Source: Reticulitermes speratus | Lineage: Eukaryota; Arthropoda; Insecta; Blattodea; Rhinotermitidae | Direction of reading: 5' to 3' | NCBI GenBank assembly: GCA_021186555.1 | Contig: JAJKFL010000010.1 | Coordinates: forward strand, 22,174,586 to 22,238,585 | Length of the DNA: 64,000 nucleotides | Shown: positions 1 through 11,052 of the stretch, piece by piece | Layout: every line of letters begins with the position of its first letter | Position numbering within the stretch: the first letter of the stretch is position 1 | Program-made: the position numbers and the translations under genes | Notes under the pieces: model-generated | The model's input: only the letters and a program-made list of their open reading frames with translations | The model's database searches: none | Told to the model about the DNA's origin: nothing

Positions 1-74
1 TCTGAATATCAAAGTACAGATTCATCATTAAGCATAAACCTATAATCAACTGTGTAACAAGCTACATAACTTAC

Positions 75-270
75 TTTTGAAGACACTGAAAATGGTCTCC
101 AGAAGCAACAAAATCCCCTGCACCTCCAAATCTTCATGACACTTGGACACAAATTCTACATTCAGTAAAGAGGACCAAAGACTTTTTATCGTATCATCAC
201 TCCATTTAGCAGTCTGATCTTTTCCATTTGCACCTATGTCACAACCCAAGGCAATTACAGGAACCGCCAT
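75..270 (-). CDS. Probable first coding exon of an unidentified gene
   Basis: An ATG at 270 in good context (GGCATGGCGG) opens 65 codons plus one base, ending at a strong 5' splice site (AAAA|GTAAGTT, intron from 74). The peptide starts MAVPVIALGCDIGANGKDQ and continues with an amphipathic, Leu/Val-rich stretch (SLLNVEF, GILLLLETIFSVFK) like an alpha-helical repeat protein. I do not recognise the family. There are no stops before the donor, and read-through into the intron ends after only nine more codons. The rest of the gene would lie to the left, outside the window. It is transcribed in the same direction as Cdk12 and lies downstream of it. The alternative is a chance ORF, but donor quality and composition favour a real exon. 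Confidence 0.45.
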
Positions 271-1239
271 GCCACGCTGATATGACTTGTAATTCTACGA
301 TTTCGGGAAAAATTGAAACTGTCTCTTCTTGCTCACATGTAAGTACCTTAGATTCTTTTCTCTAAGTATATCCAGCTGCTTACGATAAATTATATTGGCA
401 CCTTAAGAACGAATACATCTGGTGGCAAAACTTATAGGTTATGCATGACGCTGGTAAACACCGAAAAACTCAGCAAGTTAAGTTTTTGAAGAGAAAGGTG
501 CTGAACTCTAATTTTATTAAAACGTCGTACACAATAATGCATGAACTAATAATAACAAATGAATACAGCATCCACACTGACAGAATCGAAAGTTGCAAAC
601 TGGCCCATACCCACGTAACGCAAATGTGACAAGGATTTCAACACAACACGATTTCTTCTAAACGTACTAAATACGTGAAGAGCATTTACTAGATGAAAGC
701 AAACATGGATCACAAAGCAAATAAGTCAATCACATTCTAATTGGTACAGGCTGAATGGCATCGAACCATGGAAACATTTTTGGCATAAAACCAATTTCAG
801 AACACTCTGCATGGACGTTTGATAACAAAACTCAAAAACATTCACAAATTGCGCTACCGCTGGAAGAAATTATGTATAGATTATCCGTGATGTATAATGC
901 TTCGAATATCCGCAAGGCTTATCTTTACACCACACGCGCTATGAACCATGGATGAGTCATGAGCTTTCCCTCCATTTTTTATATTGCACCTCTCGTTAAT
1001 AGCGTGAAATCATGTCTGGTGGCAGATTTGCAAACCAATACGGCACCAAGTTCAAAAGCATGTCGAGACAAAATGAAATGACATGTATTGGTGAAATCAC
1101 CTGTTTCAACGAAACTCGAATACCTGCAAAGCGTCTAGTAAAATATCCCCGGCCGTCCGTCTCTACTCCTCAAACAATTCGTGAAGCACGTACGGATTTC
1201 AATTAAGAAATTACATTGGAGGATTTTACGTCAAACTGC
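271..1239. other. No gene seen
   Basis: Only short, unsupported ORFs on either strand and no recognisable repeat. It lies just 5' of the exon at 75-270, so it may hold that gene's promoter or 5' UTR, but I see no TATA box or other element I would rely on. Confidence 0.4.
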
Positions 1240-2190
1240 TGAGTCATTTCAATTTTGCGACAGTTTTAACGACCGCTTTACATGAAGAACTAAATGCGTT
1301 TCTGCGTGCATTTTGATCGTAAATCTATATCGCAGCGAAAAATGTTTTGCCAAAATCGGAGAAATATGTAACATATTTAATGTCCAGCACACTCCTTGCT
1401 CAAGTCTTCCGAACACACGAAAACTATTTACGTTTCTTTATATAATTATAGTTCCCATTAATTGTCTTGATTTTTTCACTGTACAAAAAGTGAAGAGATA
1501 TGTTTAAATTGCATTTATCAATTTTTCATTAAATAATCCGTCTTGCGCTATTTATAAGAAGGCGTAAAAAGTCAGCATTCACGATTTGAAAACCTAGGAG
1601 CTGTTCCTTACATGTTCTCCTTTCTCAATATAGCATATCTTTCCCATAAAGTGGAACATTGAACACATGCGGTGTGCGGACCGGAAGTTGCATAGGCCTG
1701 GTCTCTGAGACTGCAAGATGACGGTAGGAACAACTTGGAACATGCTTAAAAGCACATTAAAGCTGAAAAAGCCTCGGCGCAATGGCGGTCATAGCTTTCG
1801 TGGAAGCGGTTTCACGTACGTGAAAGGTCAACCTTAACCTTGTTCCACGCATGCGCTGAAAACCAGTCCAAGAGCCACTCTACCCGCGGTAAGAAGCTGA
1901 AAATTTTATTGAACAGAAGATGTGTCTTTAATTCTCCTCCACAATTTGTCCTCGTCACAATTTCAGCCCTGATAAATAAACGCGCAGAAGAGCATGTATG
2001 TCTTAACGTAAAGTGGTGGGTAAAATTGTCCGATATAAATGAAAATTGAATTTCACAAATTTTAGTAAAACTCTCCCAATATCAAATTTCAAGAAAATGT
2101 GTTTGCGATTCTCGGGTTTCCATGCGGACAGACAGACGGACGAGCAGAATGCATTTTGGTGCTTCGCAGGGTTACGAACGCGCATCAAAA
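1240..2190. repeat. Diverged inverted-arm element, copy 1
   Basis: A left arm around 1244-1303 (contains TTTACATGAAGAACTAAATG) and a right arm around 2000-2190 (CATGCGGACAGACAGACGGA, then GAACGCGC) match the arms of the element at 9095-10109 in sequence, opposite orientation and spacing. A GCATGCGC octamer lies at a similar offset in both. No coding potential. The transposon class is not determined. Confidence 0.45.
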
Positions 2191-2218
2191 GCAGGTATTA
2201 AGTATATGGTGTCGGTAA

Positions 2219-2519
2219 CAGGGATGGTATAGTCGGTATAGTGACAAGATCACGGGGCTGGCCAAATGAGTAATCGTGGTTCGATCCCCAGTAGGTGTAA
2301 TCCAGCTCTACGGCACACCCAGTCTCCTATTCAATGGGTACAGGAGGCTGTTTCCGGAGGTAAAGCGGCCGGGGCATGAAACTGACCACTCACCTCCATC
2401 TAGTGCCGAGGTTAACCTTGATTGGCCAAACGGGACGCCCACGTCTCGTTAAATGCAAGAATTTGCGGAGTTCTCCCATTTGCCTTCATGGCGTACAACG
2501 GGACAACTTTACCTTTACC
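2219..2519 (+). mobile_element. tRNA-derived SINE, family B
   Basis: A tRNA-like head (TATAGTCGGTATAGTGAC, then B-box-like TGGTTCGATCCCCAG) is followed by the family body: GTAATCC, CCTCCTATTCAATGGGTAC, TAAAGCGGCCGGGGC, CTCACCTCCATCTAGTGCC, GGCGTACAACGGGACAACTT. The 3' end is CTTTACCTTTACC. Near-repeats GTCGGTAACAG and GTTGGTAAGCAG at the two ends look like a decayed target-site duplication. Other members lie at 5828, 14995, 15560, 16793, 43952 and 56692. Confidence 0.8.
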
Positions 2520-3690
2520 GTTGGTAAGCAGGATACAGAAATGGGGTACATATGCACTTGGGAACAACACAGAATTCCTTAATAAGCTTAAGCCTACTTA
2601 ATTTAAGAATTAATTAACTGTTTTTTATTGACAACTGTTGGATAGCGTCAGGTGACATCCACTACAGGTTGATTCTAAGAATGTATGACACTACAGGGTC
2701 CTTATTTAATCTGACAAATGTCGCTTGTCGCTTCCTGTAGGCTCGTTAACGGAATTAACGTAGCCCATTCAGCAGAGCGTTCACACTCGGCGGAATAGCT
2801 ACAATGAAAAACAACAGATGTCAGATAAAATAAGACCTCTTACTTACGATATTAACCAACTTCATATGAGAACACGAATACATTCATGTTCAGTATCACG
2901 GATAATGAAGTCACAGAACAATACACTGCTGAGGTTTCATTTCCGTGCGATTCAGTGCTAAGAGTCATGAAAGAGGGGATTAACAATTATCAGTGACGTG
3001 TTTCAAAAATAGAATGCTAATATGGCCTCTAACCATGAGCTATCAATAACTTCAGACTTATAAGTGCAGAATATGCAAGTTCTGATATTTTAACAGCAGG
3101 GGAGTTGAGGAATTCGTCCTTCTGAAATGTGACGCTGCGGAACTGGTTAAGCGCTTCCCGACGTTTCGAAGGATAATAGTTGAGTGATCCTATACTATAA
3201 AAAACAAAAAACCGGGACACTTAATGACATTCAGATGTGGAGGGGGGCGGTAGCATACGTAGTTTTTAAACCGTAACGCAATAAAAAAACAGAGCAATTT
3301 ATTTATATTACCACAATGAGATAACGGAGATAACAAAACTGTAATATACTGCTACAAAAAAAATATCAGTAAGAAGAATACTACTCAAATTCAGACACTC
3401 AGTTCACTTTACATACTCTTTGCAGTCTCAGTCCAAACTCAGTAATCACTGACCTACACATCTTCCACTCTCTCACATATGCCCTCCTGTTGATGGCTGT
3501 CTTGCTACTGTAGGTGTTTTGTACTACTGTGGAAAGGTCAGAATGTACGTACGTATTGTCAGAAATGTCGTATTTTTATGACTCGAAAAAAATCCGGGAC
3601 ATTTTGCTTTCAGAATCGAATTTGTGGGACACCGGGACAGAGCTCTTCAACTCCTTAAAGCATACGATGAACCTGAACTATATATAAAGA
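2520..3690. other. No gene; fold-back fragment
   Basis: No coding region. Around 3110-3170 there is a fragment (CCCGACGTTTCGAAGGATAA) of the fold-back family found throughout the window. Around 3590-3640 and 4355-4375 the text ACCGGGACA and its inverse bracket the tandem array that follows, which may be the outer element. Confidence 0.4.
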
Positions 3691-4260
3691 TACAGTCCGT
3701 ACCGCGCAGTAAACACACTCCGTCACAGTTATACAAACCAGTCAGTTAATGCTGTACAGTGAAATAATCGCTGTTTGTTCTGAGATCCACACAAAACACA
3801 TAAATACAGTCCGTACCGCGCAGTAAACACACTCCGTCTCAGTTATACAAACCAGTCAGTTAATGTTGTACAGTGAAATAATCGCTGTTTGTTCTGAGAT
3901 CCACACAAAACACATAAATACAGTCCGTACCGCGCAGTAAACACACTCCGTCTCAGTTATACAAACCAGTCAGTTAATGTTGTACAGTGAAATAATCGCT
4001 GTTTGTTCTCAGATCCACACAAAACACATAAATACAGTCCGTACCGCGCAGTAAACACACTCCGTCACAGTTATACAAACCAGTCAGTTAATGCTGTACA
4101 GTGAAATAATCGCTGTTTGTTCTGAGATCCACACAAAACACATAAATACAGTCCGTACCGTGCAGTAAACACACTCCGTCTCAGTTACACAAACCAGTCA
4201 GTTAATGCTGTACAGTGAAATAATCGCTGTTTGTTCTGAGATCCACACAAAACACATAAA
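3691..4260. repeat. 114-bp tandem repeat, five units
   Basis: TACAGTCCGTACCGCGCAGT begins units at 3691, 3805, 3919, 4033 and 4147 (one base differs in the last), with exactly 114 bp between starts. The units are nearly identical, differing at a few sites such as CGTCACAG versus CGTCTCAG. The sequence after the array (TACACTGTGTGGGCAGAACG to GAGGGTTAA at about 4341) matches the right part of the single-unit element at 57724-57934. The array is therefore an internal expansion of that MITE. Confidence 0.9.
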
Positions 4261-4671
4261 TACACTGTGTGGGCAGAACGTAGAATTTGTGAATATTAAA
4301 CCTGGTGGTATATATAGTAACCACAGGGCTTTAGAGGGTTAAAACTCACAAAACCGGGACTGTCCCGGAAAATCGGGAAGAATGGGAGCCCTGTCGTAGT
4401 TCCTTGATAATTAATTAAGTCTAGACATCTCATGCAGTGACGCAGGTTCACATACCGGAAGAACGGATTCCTCAAGTAAACGTCATTTCCGCTCGGCTGT
4501 TATAATAAATGCACATACTTTAACAGCACAGTAAGAAAAGAGCGCGCCAAGTCGTAGCTGTAAATTTCTACTAACGAATAATGGTCATACAGACTTACAC
4601 AAACGACCACGCAAATGCATAACCAATTAATAATGTACATCTTCACCACATTCTCCAGTTTTATCAAGTAA

Positions 4672-5090
4672 TTCAACCAACAAGCTGCACATATACGTGG
4701 ATCACAAATACATTTATTATTTAACCCCTGCTACATGTTTCGGCGCTCTCGGCAATCTTCAGGAATACCATTCTAATACTGAAGGCCCTTAAGACATTAT
4801 CTTAATTACAAAGAAGACATAAGTATAATGTATAATATATAAAATATAAATGATTAAAAAACATTCAACAGTGGGATTTATTTACTGTTTTATTGTTTTA
4901 AATTGCATCAGAACGCATTATGATTCTGCTTTATGTTGCAATTAAAACAATTTAAAAGTCTTTGGGACCTTCCTGTAGAAATAGAATGACATTCCTGAAG
5001 ATGGCAGAGAAGGCCGAAACACGTAGCAGAAGTTAAATAATAAATGTATTTGTGAGCCACGAATATATGTACCTTGTTGGTTGCATTATT
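4672..5090. mobile_element. Inverted-arm element with hammerhead-like motifs
   Basis: The arms are about 4672-4775 and 4985-5090 (AACCAACAAG versus CTTGTTGGTT; ACAAATACATTTATTATTTA versus its complement). Each carries the signature CTGAAGAT...GCCGAAAC(AT/AC)GTAGCAG, minus strand at about 4720-4765 and plus strand at 4995-5028. The core is intact in both, but stem I is poor, so these copies look decayed. The same architecture is seen at 28347, 28905 and 47181. No target duplication found. Confidence 0.5.
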
Positions 5091-5099
5091 TGATTCAGT

Positions 5100-5827
5100 A
5101 AATAATATACTGAAAACCAGAAAGGAACAAAACATATCCCATCCGAGAGAGTACTTAATTCCTGTACGATTTCTCCGTACCCTTTCTGACGTTTCGTCCA
5201 TAACTTGCAGTTTCGTACCTTCCAAAACATTTCGGATAGTTCAGTTGCGATGTCTGTTTTTATAGATAGCCACAAACAGTTCTCATCCTGTAAAAAAAAA
5301 AAATTTATATAAATATACAAAAACACACGAAAATACAAGTTCTCAGGATTTAACAATGGTTGTTGTTCACTAAGGCCGTCTTTTTGGTGTTCTCCACTTG
5401 TAGTGTATTTAGATACTTCCGACGTTTCGGAGGAAATTACTGCCTCCTTCTGTAGTGCGACTGACAAGTCGTATTCAGTCTCCAGCTTCCCGTAGCTGTG
5501 ATTGGCCACTTTCCCTTTAAAAAAAACCCCTATGTAATGACATATTTTCTTGCACCCCCATCGCGCCAGTGTTCACCTGAACCAATCCAGTCACCCTGAA
5601 AATGGAGGCAGTACGTTCCTACGAAACATCAAAACATTTAACCAAGACACTTTGTAAAAACCCACAAAATAACATAATTTTAATAAGCAATTACAACGTG
5701 TTACACAAGAGACTCTCAAACCACGGCAATGCATGTTCACTTTCAACAAAAGCACACTTTCCTTGTCAAAAGAAAACAGTGCTCCAATTAGCGGCCTAGA
5801 AAGTGACCAGCAATGAAGCGCAGTAAA
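5100..5827. other. No gene; fold-back fragments
   Basis: Fold-back family pieces lie at about 5360-5480 (TTCCGACGTTTCGGAGGAAA) and 5595-5640. The open frame across 5033-5509 on the minus strand has no donor, acceptor or homology that I recognise and overlaps these repeats. Confidence 0.4.
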
Positions 5828-6236
5828 AGGTAAAGATGTCCCTGTACACGCCATAAAGGCATATATGGTGGAATAGAGGTATATCTCCACTCATTCTTAA
5901 CGTCAACACCAGATGTAGGTGAGAGGTCAGCATCAGGCCCCGGCTGTTTTGCCCCTAGGAAAGTAACTCCCAGTACTCATTGAATAGGACGCTGTGTGTG
6001 CCCCACAGAGGCGGTCTTCAGCACCAGATGGAGGTGAGAGGTCAGCATCAGGCCCCGGCTGTTTTGCCCCTAGGAAAGTAACTCCCAGTACTCATTGAAT
6101 AGGACGCTGTGTGTGCCCCAGAGGCGGTCTGGACGCTTTGGAGAAGATAAACTCTCTCTTGCGCTGGCAGGGATTAAGGCTTAGATTGTCCAACCCACAG
6201 CCTCGTCACTGTACTGACTGAGCTATCCTGGCGCCA
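5828..6236 (-). mobile_element. SINE family B with internal duplication
   Basis: On the minus strand the head reads GATAGCTCAGTCAGTACAG, followed by the family B body. The segment CACCAGATG(T/G)AGGTGAGAGG to GTGTGTGCCCCA is present twice, about 5908-6018 and 6022-6122, almost identical. The duplication therefore arose recently, after the SINE inserted. Confidence 0.8.
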
Positions 6237-6427
6237 GACAGGAAGCCACTGCATATGGCACACTACTAGTTACGAAGTAATTGACTTTGGGCGTGCACAG
6301 GGCCAAATTAAACCTTTACGTTACACGTGATCACCAATTCACTCGTATTTTATAATGAATGAATGCAGTACAGTCACAGACAATAAACTGCCTTCATAAC
6401 CCATTTTATTCACGTAACTACATCTGT

Positions 6428-6692
6428 ATAAAGCCGGAACGTCGCGGGTTCGATTCCCGATGGTGTCATTGGAATTTTTCATTGACATAATCCTTCCGGT
6501 CGCACTGTGGCCCTGGGGTCGACTCAGCCTCTAACAGAAATGAGTACCAGGAGTATTTCCTGGGGGTAAAGGGTAAGGGCTGACAACATTACCACCTTCA
6601 TGTGCCGATTGTCTAGAAATCTGGGAACCTCAACCTCCTGGAACCCTAAGGGCCTGTCCAGGCCTGTAATGGGACTGCTTTACCTTTTAGAT
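6428..6692 (+). mobile_element. tRNA-derived SINE, family A, 5'-truncated
   Basis: It begins within the tRNA-like head (AGCCGGAACGTCGCGGGTTC, containing the B box GGTTCGATTCC). It continues through the body (CCCTGGGGTCGACTCAGCC, TGTGCCGATTGTCTAGAAAT, GGCCTGTAATGGGACTG) to a TTTACCTTTT tail. It is collinear with the complete copies at 15186-15490 and 39191-39496 on the minus strand. Confidence 0.85.
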
Positions 6693-6753
6693 CTGTATTT
6701 ACCACACATAACGCTGCAGGCTTATGCGAGATCCTTACGGTTCTCTGCAGTAA

Positions 6754-7296
6754 AGCCGGGATTAGACGGCGCGTGGCTCGTCCAGTGACGTGACGTCACT
6801 TGCTCGGCCAACAGATCGGAACAGAAAAGACAATCTGGCTACACGACGCGGCGCAGCTCGGCAAATGGCCGACCAGCGGCCTTGCTCGGGTAGGTTCGGC
6901 TCGGCTTGTGGAATAAGTCGTGTTGTTCTATGAACTTAAAAATGTCCTCGTTTGACCACTCCATTCTAGCCAATACCAATTGTGGGACAGAAACTTTCAC
7001 TCTTCGCGCACCCCGACAGCAGAAAACAAAGACCAGACCTAAGTGTATAGAGACTTGGACGAGACTGGCTTGGCGCGTAGACTGCAAGCCCCGTGTAGCC
7101 GCAACAGCTGCCCGCGCCGAGTCTCTTTGAGCATCGTGAGAAAACCGCTTCTGAGGCGATCCAACGAGCCTCGCTCCACCAATCACACTCCGCGCCGCGC
7201 CAGGCCGGTTACACAGCGCGTTTGAATACGATTCTTTGTCAGTGACGTCAGTTATGACGTAAAACGAGCCGAGTCACGTGCCGTCTAATCCCGGCT
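6754..7296. mobile_element. Non-autonomous PIF/Harbinger-type element
   Basis: Seventeen-base perfect terminal inverted repeats, AGCCGGGATTAGACGGC and its complement, are flanked by TAA on both sides (6751-6753 and 7297-7299). A 3-bp TAA/TTA duplication is the hallmark of PIF/Harbinger transposons. The interior is GC- and CpG-rich, unlike its surroundings, and carries a short MADF-like coding remnant. Confidence 0.75.
6839..6964 (-). pseudogene. MADF/Myb-like fragment of Harbinger ORF
   Basis: From the ATG at 6964 the peptide begins MEWSNEDIFKFIEQHDLF. This resembles the first helix of MADF/Myb-SANT DNA-binding domains, which Harbinger transposons encode in a second ORF. It is only 41 codons, then a stop, so the domain is incomplete. 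The match is by eye, and an unrelated short ORF is possible. Confidence 0.4.
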
Positions 7297-7299
7297 TAA

Positions 7300-8059
7300 G
7301 ACGTAATGAAACACTGATAACTTTAAAGGACCCCTGTACGTGTCAGTTGTTGGATAGATACAGGAAGAAGCGTACTACAGCCACACACAACTCAGTAATG
7401 GATTTTAAATAGCCGAAAACGACTCTCGAGCTGCAGGTTTCAGACCCACGGCCAGCCAGACCTTCTTTTTCTTCTTCTTCTTGCTTTATGCAAATGACGA
7501 TTTGCTCCCCCCCCCCCCCAAAGCACACACGTACATATATGTATTTTGCTTATTGTTATATATTTTTTACTGTTTTAATTTTATGTTGTTTATGACAAGT
7601 TCTGTGACTTATTGAATGTTAAATAAATAATAATTAAATAATAATAATAATAATAATAATACACATTTCAGCCACTACACAACGCTCAGAGATTTATAAC
7701 ACTGCAGATGTTAAAGGTGGCTTAACTCCAGCACAATACTAACTCATCCCCCGCAGCATGACCGCCCCGGCGCCTGTGTTATCGCCCAGCAGTATTCTTC
7801 CGTCATCTTCCTTCATCTTATTCCGCTTTCATTCCAAAAAAAAAAAAAAAAAAAAAACCGCGCGTCTCAAAAATGTTATTTGAATTTTTTTTTTTTTTTT
7901 TAACTTTTTGGACATTGTGTATGTCACGGAATGTCTGTAACTTTTTCGGTCCCACGGACTCCCAACATGCTATCCGTTAAAATTTGAGAACAAAGTGTCC
8001 CACAAAAAATTTTCGCTGAAAACGTAACAGAAGTTGAATGGGACGTGGCAACACTGCAT
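7300..8059. other. No gene; low-complexity tracts
   Basis: Contains a C-run (about 7507-7519), an (ATA)n run (about 7640-7660), an A-run (about 7838-7857) and a T-run (about 7887-7901). Nothing coding. Confidence 0.5.
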
Positions 8060-8062
8060 ATA

Positions 8063-8140
8063 CAGGGCATACACAAAAGAATGGTGCGGTCCAAATATGA
8101 GTCGCCAGTGAAACCGAACCATTCTTTTGTGTATGCCCTG
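8063..8140. mobile_element. 78-bp mariner-type MITE
   Basis: Terminal inverted repeats of over 20 bp (starting CAGGGCATACACAAAAGAAT and its exact complement) are bounded by TA on both sides. The interior is only about 30 bp. TA target duplications indicate Tc1/mariner mobilisation. An (AT)n microsatellite runs from 8141 to about 8183. Confidence 0.8.
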
Positions 8141-8588
8141 TATATATATATACATTTATATATATATATATATATATATATACCCTATAATCTCGCGCCC
8201 TCCCCGCCGAAAATCATGTATCTGTCGAAAGTGTATGAAAATATTTCGGCCTCAGTTTCGATCAAGGAATCGTGTGTGTTGCAGTTCGCAGACGGTACAA
8301 CAGACTAGGCACAGACAAACTGTTTAGACCCTTCTCTGCAAACAAATCAAAACGTACTCACCAAATTTATCTGCCCAGAGATATGACGCCTCTTTCAGTA
8401 ACAGGTCACTAACAAAATCTGTGCCCTCGAAGAGTCGCCTCGATCGACCAGCTGGAATTTCGAAAGATTTCTTGCATTATTTATGTAACCAAAAACAAAG
8501 AACATAACCTAGAAAATAAAAAAATAAAGAAACACATTCATTACGTTTTCGTGTATTATAGTAATGCAATACTTGAAATATTTTTAAC

Positions 8589-9017
8589 CAGGGGCGGTAT
8601 CCAAGGGGACGGGGGCTGCAGCCCCCCCCCCCTCCCATGTAGAAATTTAAAAACAAAGATCTTGTAGATATTACGATATCAAAAGCTTTACGTGATTTAC
8701 CCTTCATCCGAAATCAGCCACTGAAATCGGCTGATGACTAGTACATTAGCGTTTTGAAAAATAAAATTAAAAAATTAGAATCTTAGAGGAAATTAAAAAA
8801 ACCAAAAAGATTAGACATTGTGATTTAAATTAGGCGAGTTAAGTCATAGAACATGTAGTTATATTTGTATGCATATAAACACAGTTCGATACAATGTTAT
8901 GTTACAGTTATAGGACTACATACGACGTGATGTCTTATAACATAACTTTTAAAGTCAAACACATTATGTATAGCCCCCCCCCCCCCCACCAAGTGAAAAA
9001 TTATGGGTGCGCGCCTG
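8589..9017. mobile_element. hAT-like non-autonomous element
   Basis: The left end is CAGGGGCGG and the right end GCGCGCCTG. Each is flanked by an 8-base near-duplicate, TTTTTAAC and CTTTCAAC (6 of 8 match). C-runs near both ends (8623-8634 and about 8973-8987) are part of the inverted termini. No ORF. Confidence 0.55.
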
Positions 9018-9094
9018 CTTTCAACAAATTTTAGATGTCTGAATTATGTTGAGACATAGGCCGTGTATTTTATATTGGGTCTCCTACGAAAACC

Positions 9095-10109
9095 TGTCGA
9101 GAAACTACAAAAATTTGGTTAAAATCGGGGGGAATGTCGGGGGCACTTTACATGAAGACCTAAGTACGTTTTACTGTTTCCGGCGATATTAAAACGCCAT
9201 AAAAGCACTCTCTTCGAATGACGTAGTATCAGGCTGTAAGAATAGCCGAGGAGGTATAAACATTACGCGAACGCGCCACGATGTTACGTTATACGTACAC
9301 TGCACGTCTACACTAATTCAAGGGTTACGCAGCCTCACGTAATGAAAAAACTGCAGAATGTTGATCTGTCTTCCTCCGTTAACTGTCATGAGCTGTCAGT
9401 ACGCAATATACATCGTTAATTGCAACCTGTCTTTTAGCGGCATTTCACATGAACAATTCTACATGATCCTGACAATGGTATAACACATTTGGAATCACTT
9501 ACATCACAAACTCTGTCCATCATGTTTTGTCAAAAATGTAAACACTACGTTTCCGGGGACAGGATCGGCCCCCTTACTAAGGCTAACACGACAGGCAATG
9601 GACGTCTAACGCAGCTTTGAGGCGCGTTCGCGTAACCATTCTTGCCGTGAAAAAGGAACAAGTATTACATATTCTGAGGGTGTGTCTGTAGCCTTGGTTA
9701 TCCAAAGCGCATGCGCCGTATTATATTGTAATCTGTGGCCTGTCTGGCTTTACAATATTTTTCCACATTATCTCATAAACGGCACGATTTTCGGGGGGAA
9801 AAAAAGTTGACATAAAATGTGTGTTTTGATTTTCTCTACACTTTTTTTTGTCTGAAACATTTCTCATTCTAAGAAGAATTCAGCGAGATATTATCATAAA
9901 TGTACATAGGTCTTCATGTAAAGTACCCGTAATTTTTGTCGGATTTTAATGAAACTTGAATTTTCTCGGCAGATTTTCAGAAAATACTCATATATCAAAT
10001 GTCATAAAAATTCGTCCAGTGACAGCCGAATTGTTCCATGCGGACGGACAGACACACAGTCAGACATGACGAAGCTACTTGTTGCTTTTCGCAATTCTGC
10101 GAACGCGCC
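9095..10109. repeat. Inverted-arm element, copy 2
   Basis: The left arm 9095-9175 (GGGCACTTTACATGAAGACC at 9141) and the right arm 9895-9985 (GGTCTTCATGTAAAGTACCC) are inverted. Perfect 15-bp inverted repeats TTACGCGAACGCGCC (9263-9277) and GGCGCGTTCGCGTAA (9621-9635) lie inside, and another GCGAACGCGCC ends the right flank near 10109. It is homologous to 1240-2190. Non-coding; class unknown. Confidence 0.5.
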
Positions 10110-10734
10110 TGAAGACAAAACCTCATCACTTCCACGCCCATGCGCCCGTCACTTGGGCTCAGCCACGGTAACAGCGTCTGCACTGCAACCTGCAAGGTTC
10201 CGGCCAATACTACCGTATCTATGCTTACACATCTATTTTTCAACGGAGATATGGCTCGACGCAATGAAACTGTGACTTATAAGTGTAATACACTTGGTAA
10301 CAGCACTTTAAACGATTATCATTATATGATCTGATACAACACTTGGGGACTGTAGTACTGCCTCTGTACCACTAGATGCCACGCCAGTAGTGCAGCTGTT
10401 GACACACACAGTTACCACACATGCCCCGCGAACACCATTCTAACTGCGAAACTTGATTTGACAGCACTTTTTCAATAAGTATTATTATATTTAGAGGAGA
10501 AATAGGAATTCTTTATTTTATTCTGCGATACACCGATCTGACACTACCCCTAGTAAACTGTACATAAGAAACCAAGCTGGATGTGTGTACGGGGTGTGCA
10601 GGGGGGTGGGGAACCGAAATTGTATTACGCAAAACAAATCACAAACTACTTCAAGCCAACAAATTCAGTTCAGTTACGCTATACTTCAAACATTTCGGTT
10701 GGCATTTCTTTGAAAATTTATATCAACATAAACA
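10110..10734. other. No gene seen
   Basis: No coding or repeat signal that I can name. Short overlapping ORFs only. Confidence 0.4.
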
Positions 10735-10880
10735 TGAGATCTGCGCTCTTCTGGGACATTACGCGGCACTGTACCGAAGTTTCGGGACGACCTTGACCCT
10801 TCAAGATGAGACTGATATGTTGTCCCGAAACGTCGGTATAGAACTACCACTCAACGCTGCGTTAATGTCCCATAACAGTA
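10735..10880. repeat. Fold-back element
   Basis: Arms CTGGGACATTACGCGGCACT (10751) and its diverged complement ending AATGTCCCAT (10872) close on TTTCGGGACGACCTTGACCC...TGTTGTCCCGAAACGTCGG. Member of the window-wide fold-back family: outer motif CTTCTGGGATGTTA, inner motif CATCTTCAAGGGTCAAGCAG. Confidence 0.65.
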
Positions 10881-11052
10881 CAGTTATCATCTACAACGGG
10901 GAGCAAGCCTGAAATCATAACATAAACATGTTCTATCACACTCAATTTCAAGTTCAAAGCATGCAATTATAATGCACTAAACAATATCTAAATTATAAAT
11001 GCCTAAATCCACAGTCAACACATATGTATCAGAAAATACAAAACAGTACAAG

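Noticed and set aside
1675..1860. ETS-like (CCGGAAGT), YY1-like (AATGGCGG) and NRF1-like (CGCATGCGC) motifs suggesting a promoter
   Set aside because: The GCATGCGC motif occurs at a similar place in the related repeat at 9095-10109, so it is best explained as part of a repeat.
5033..5509. 158-codon minus-strand ORF
   Set aside because: It overlaps an inverted-arm repeat and fold-back fragments, with no recognisable domain.
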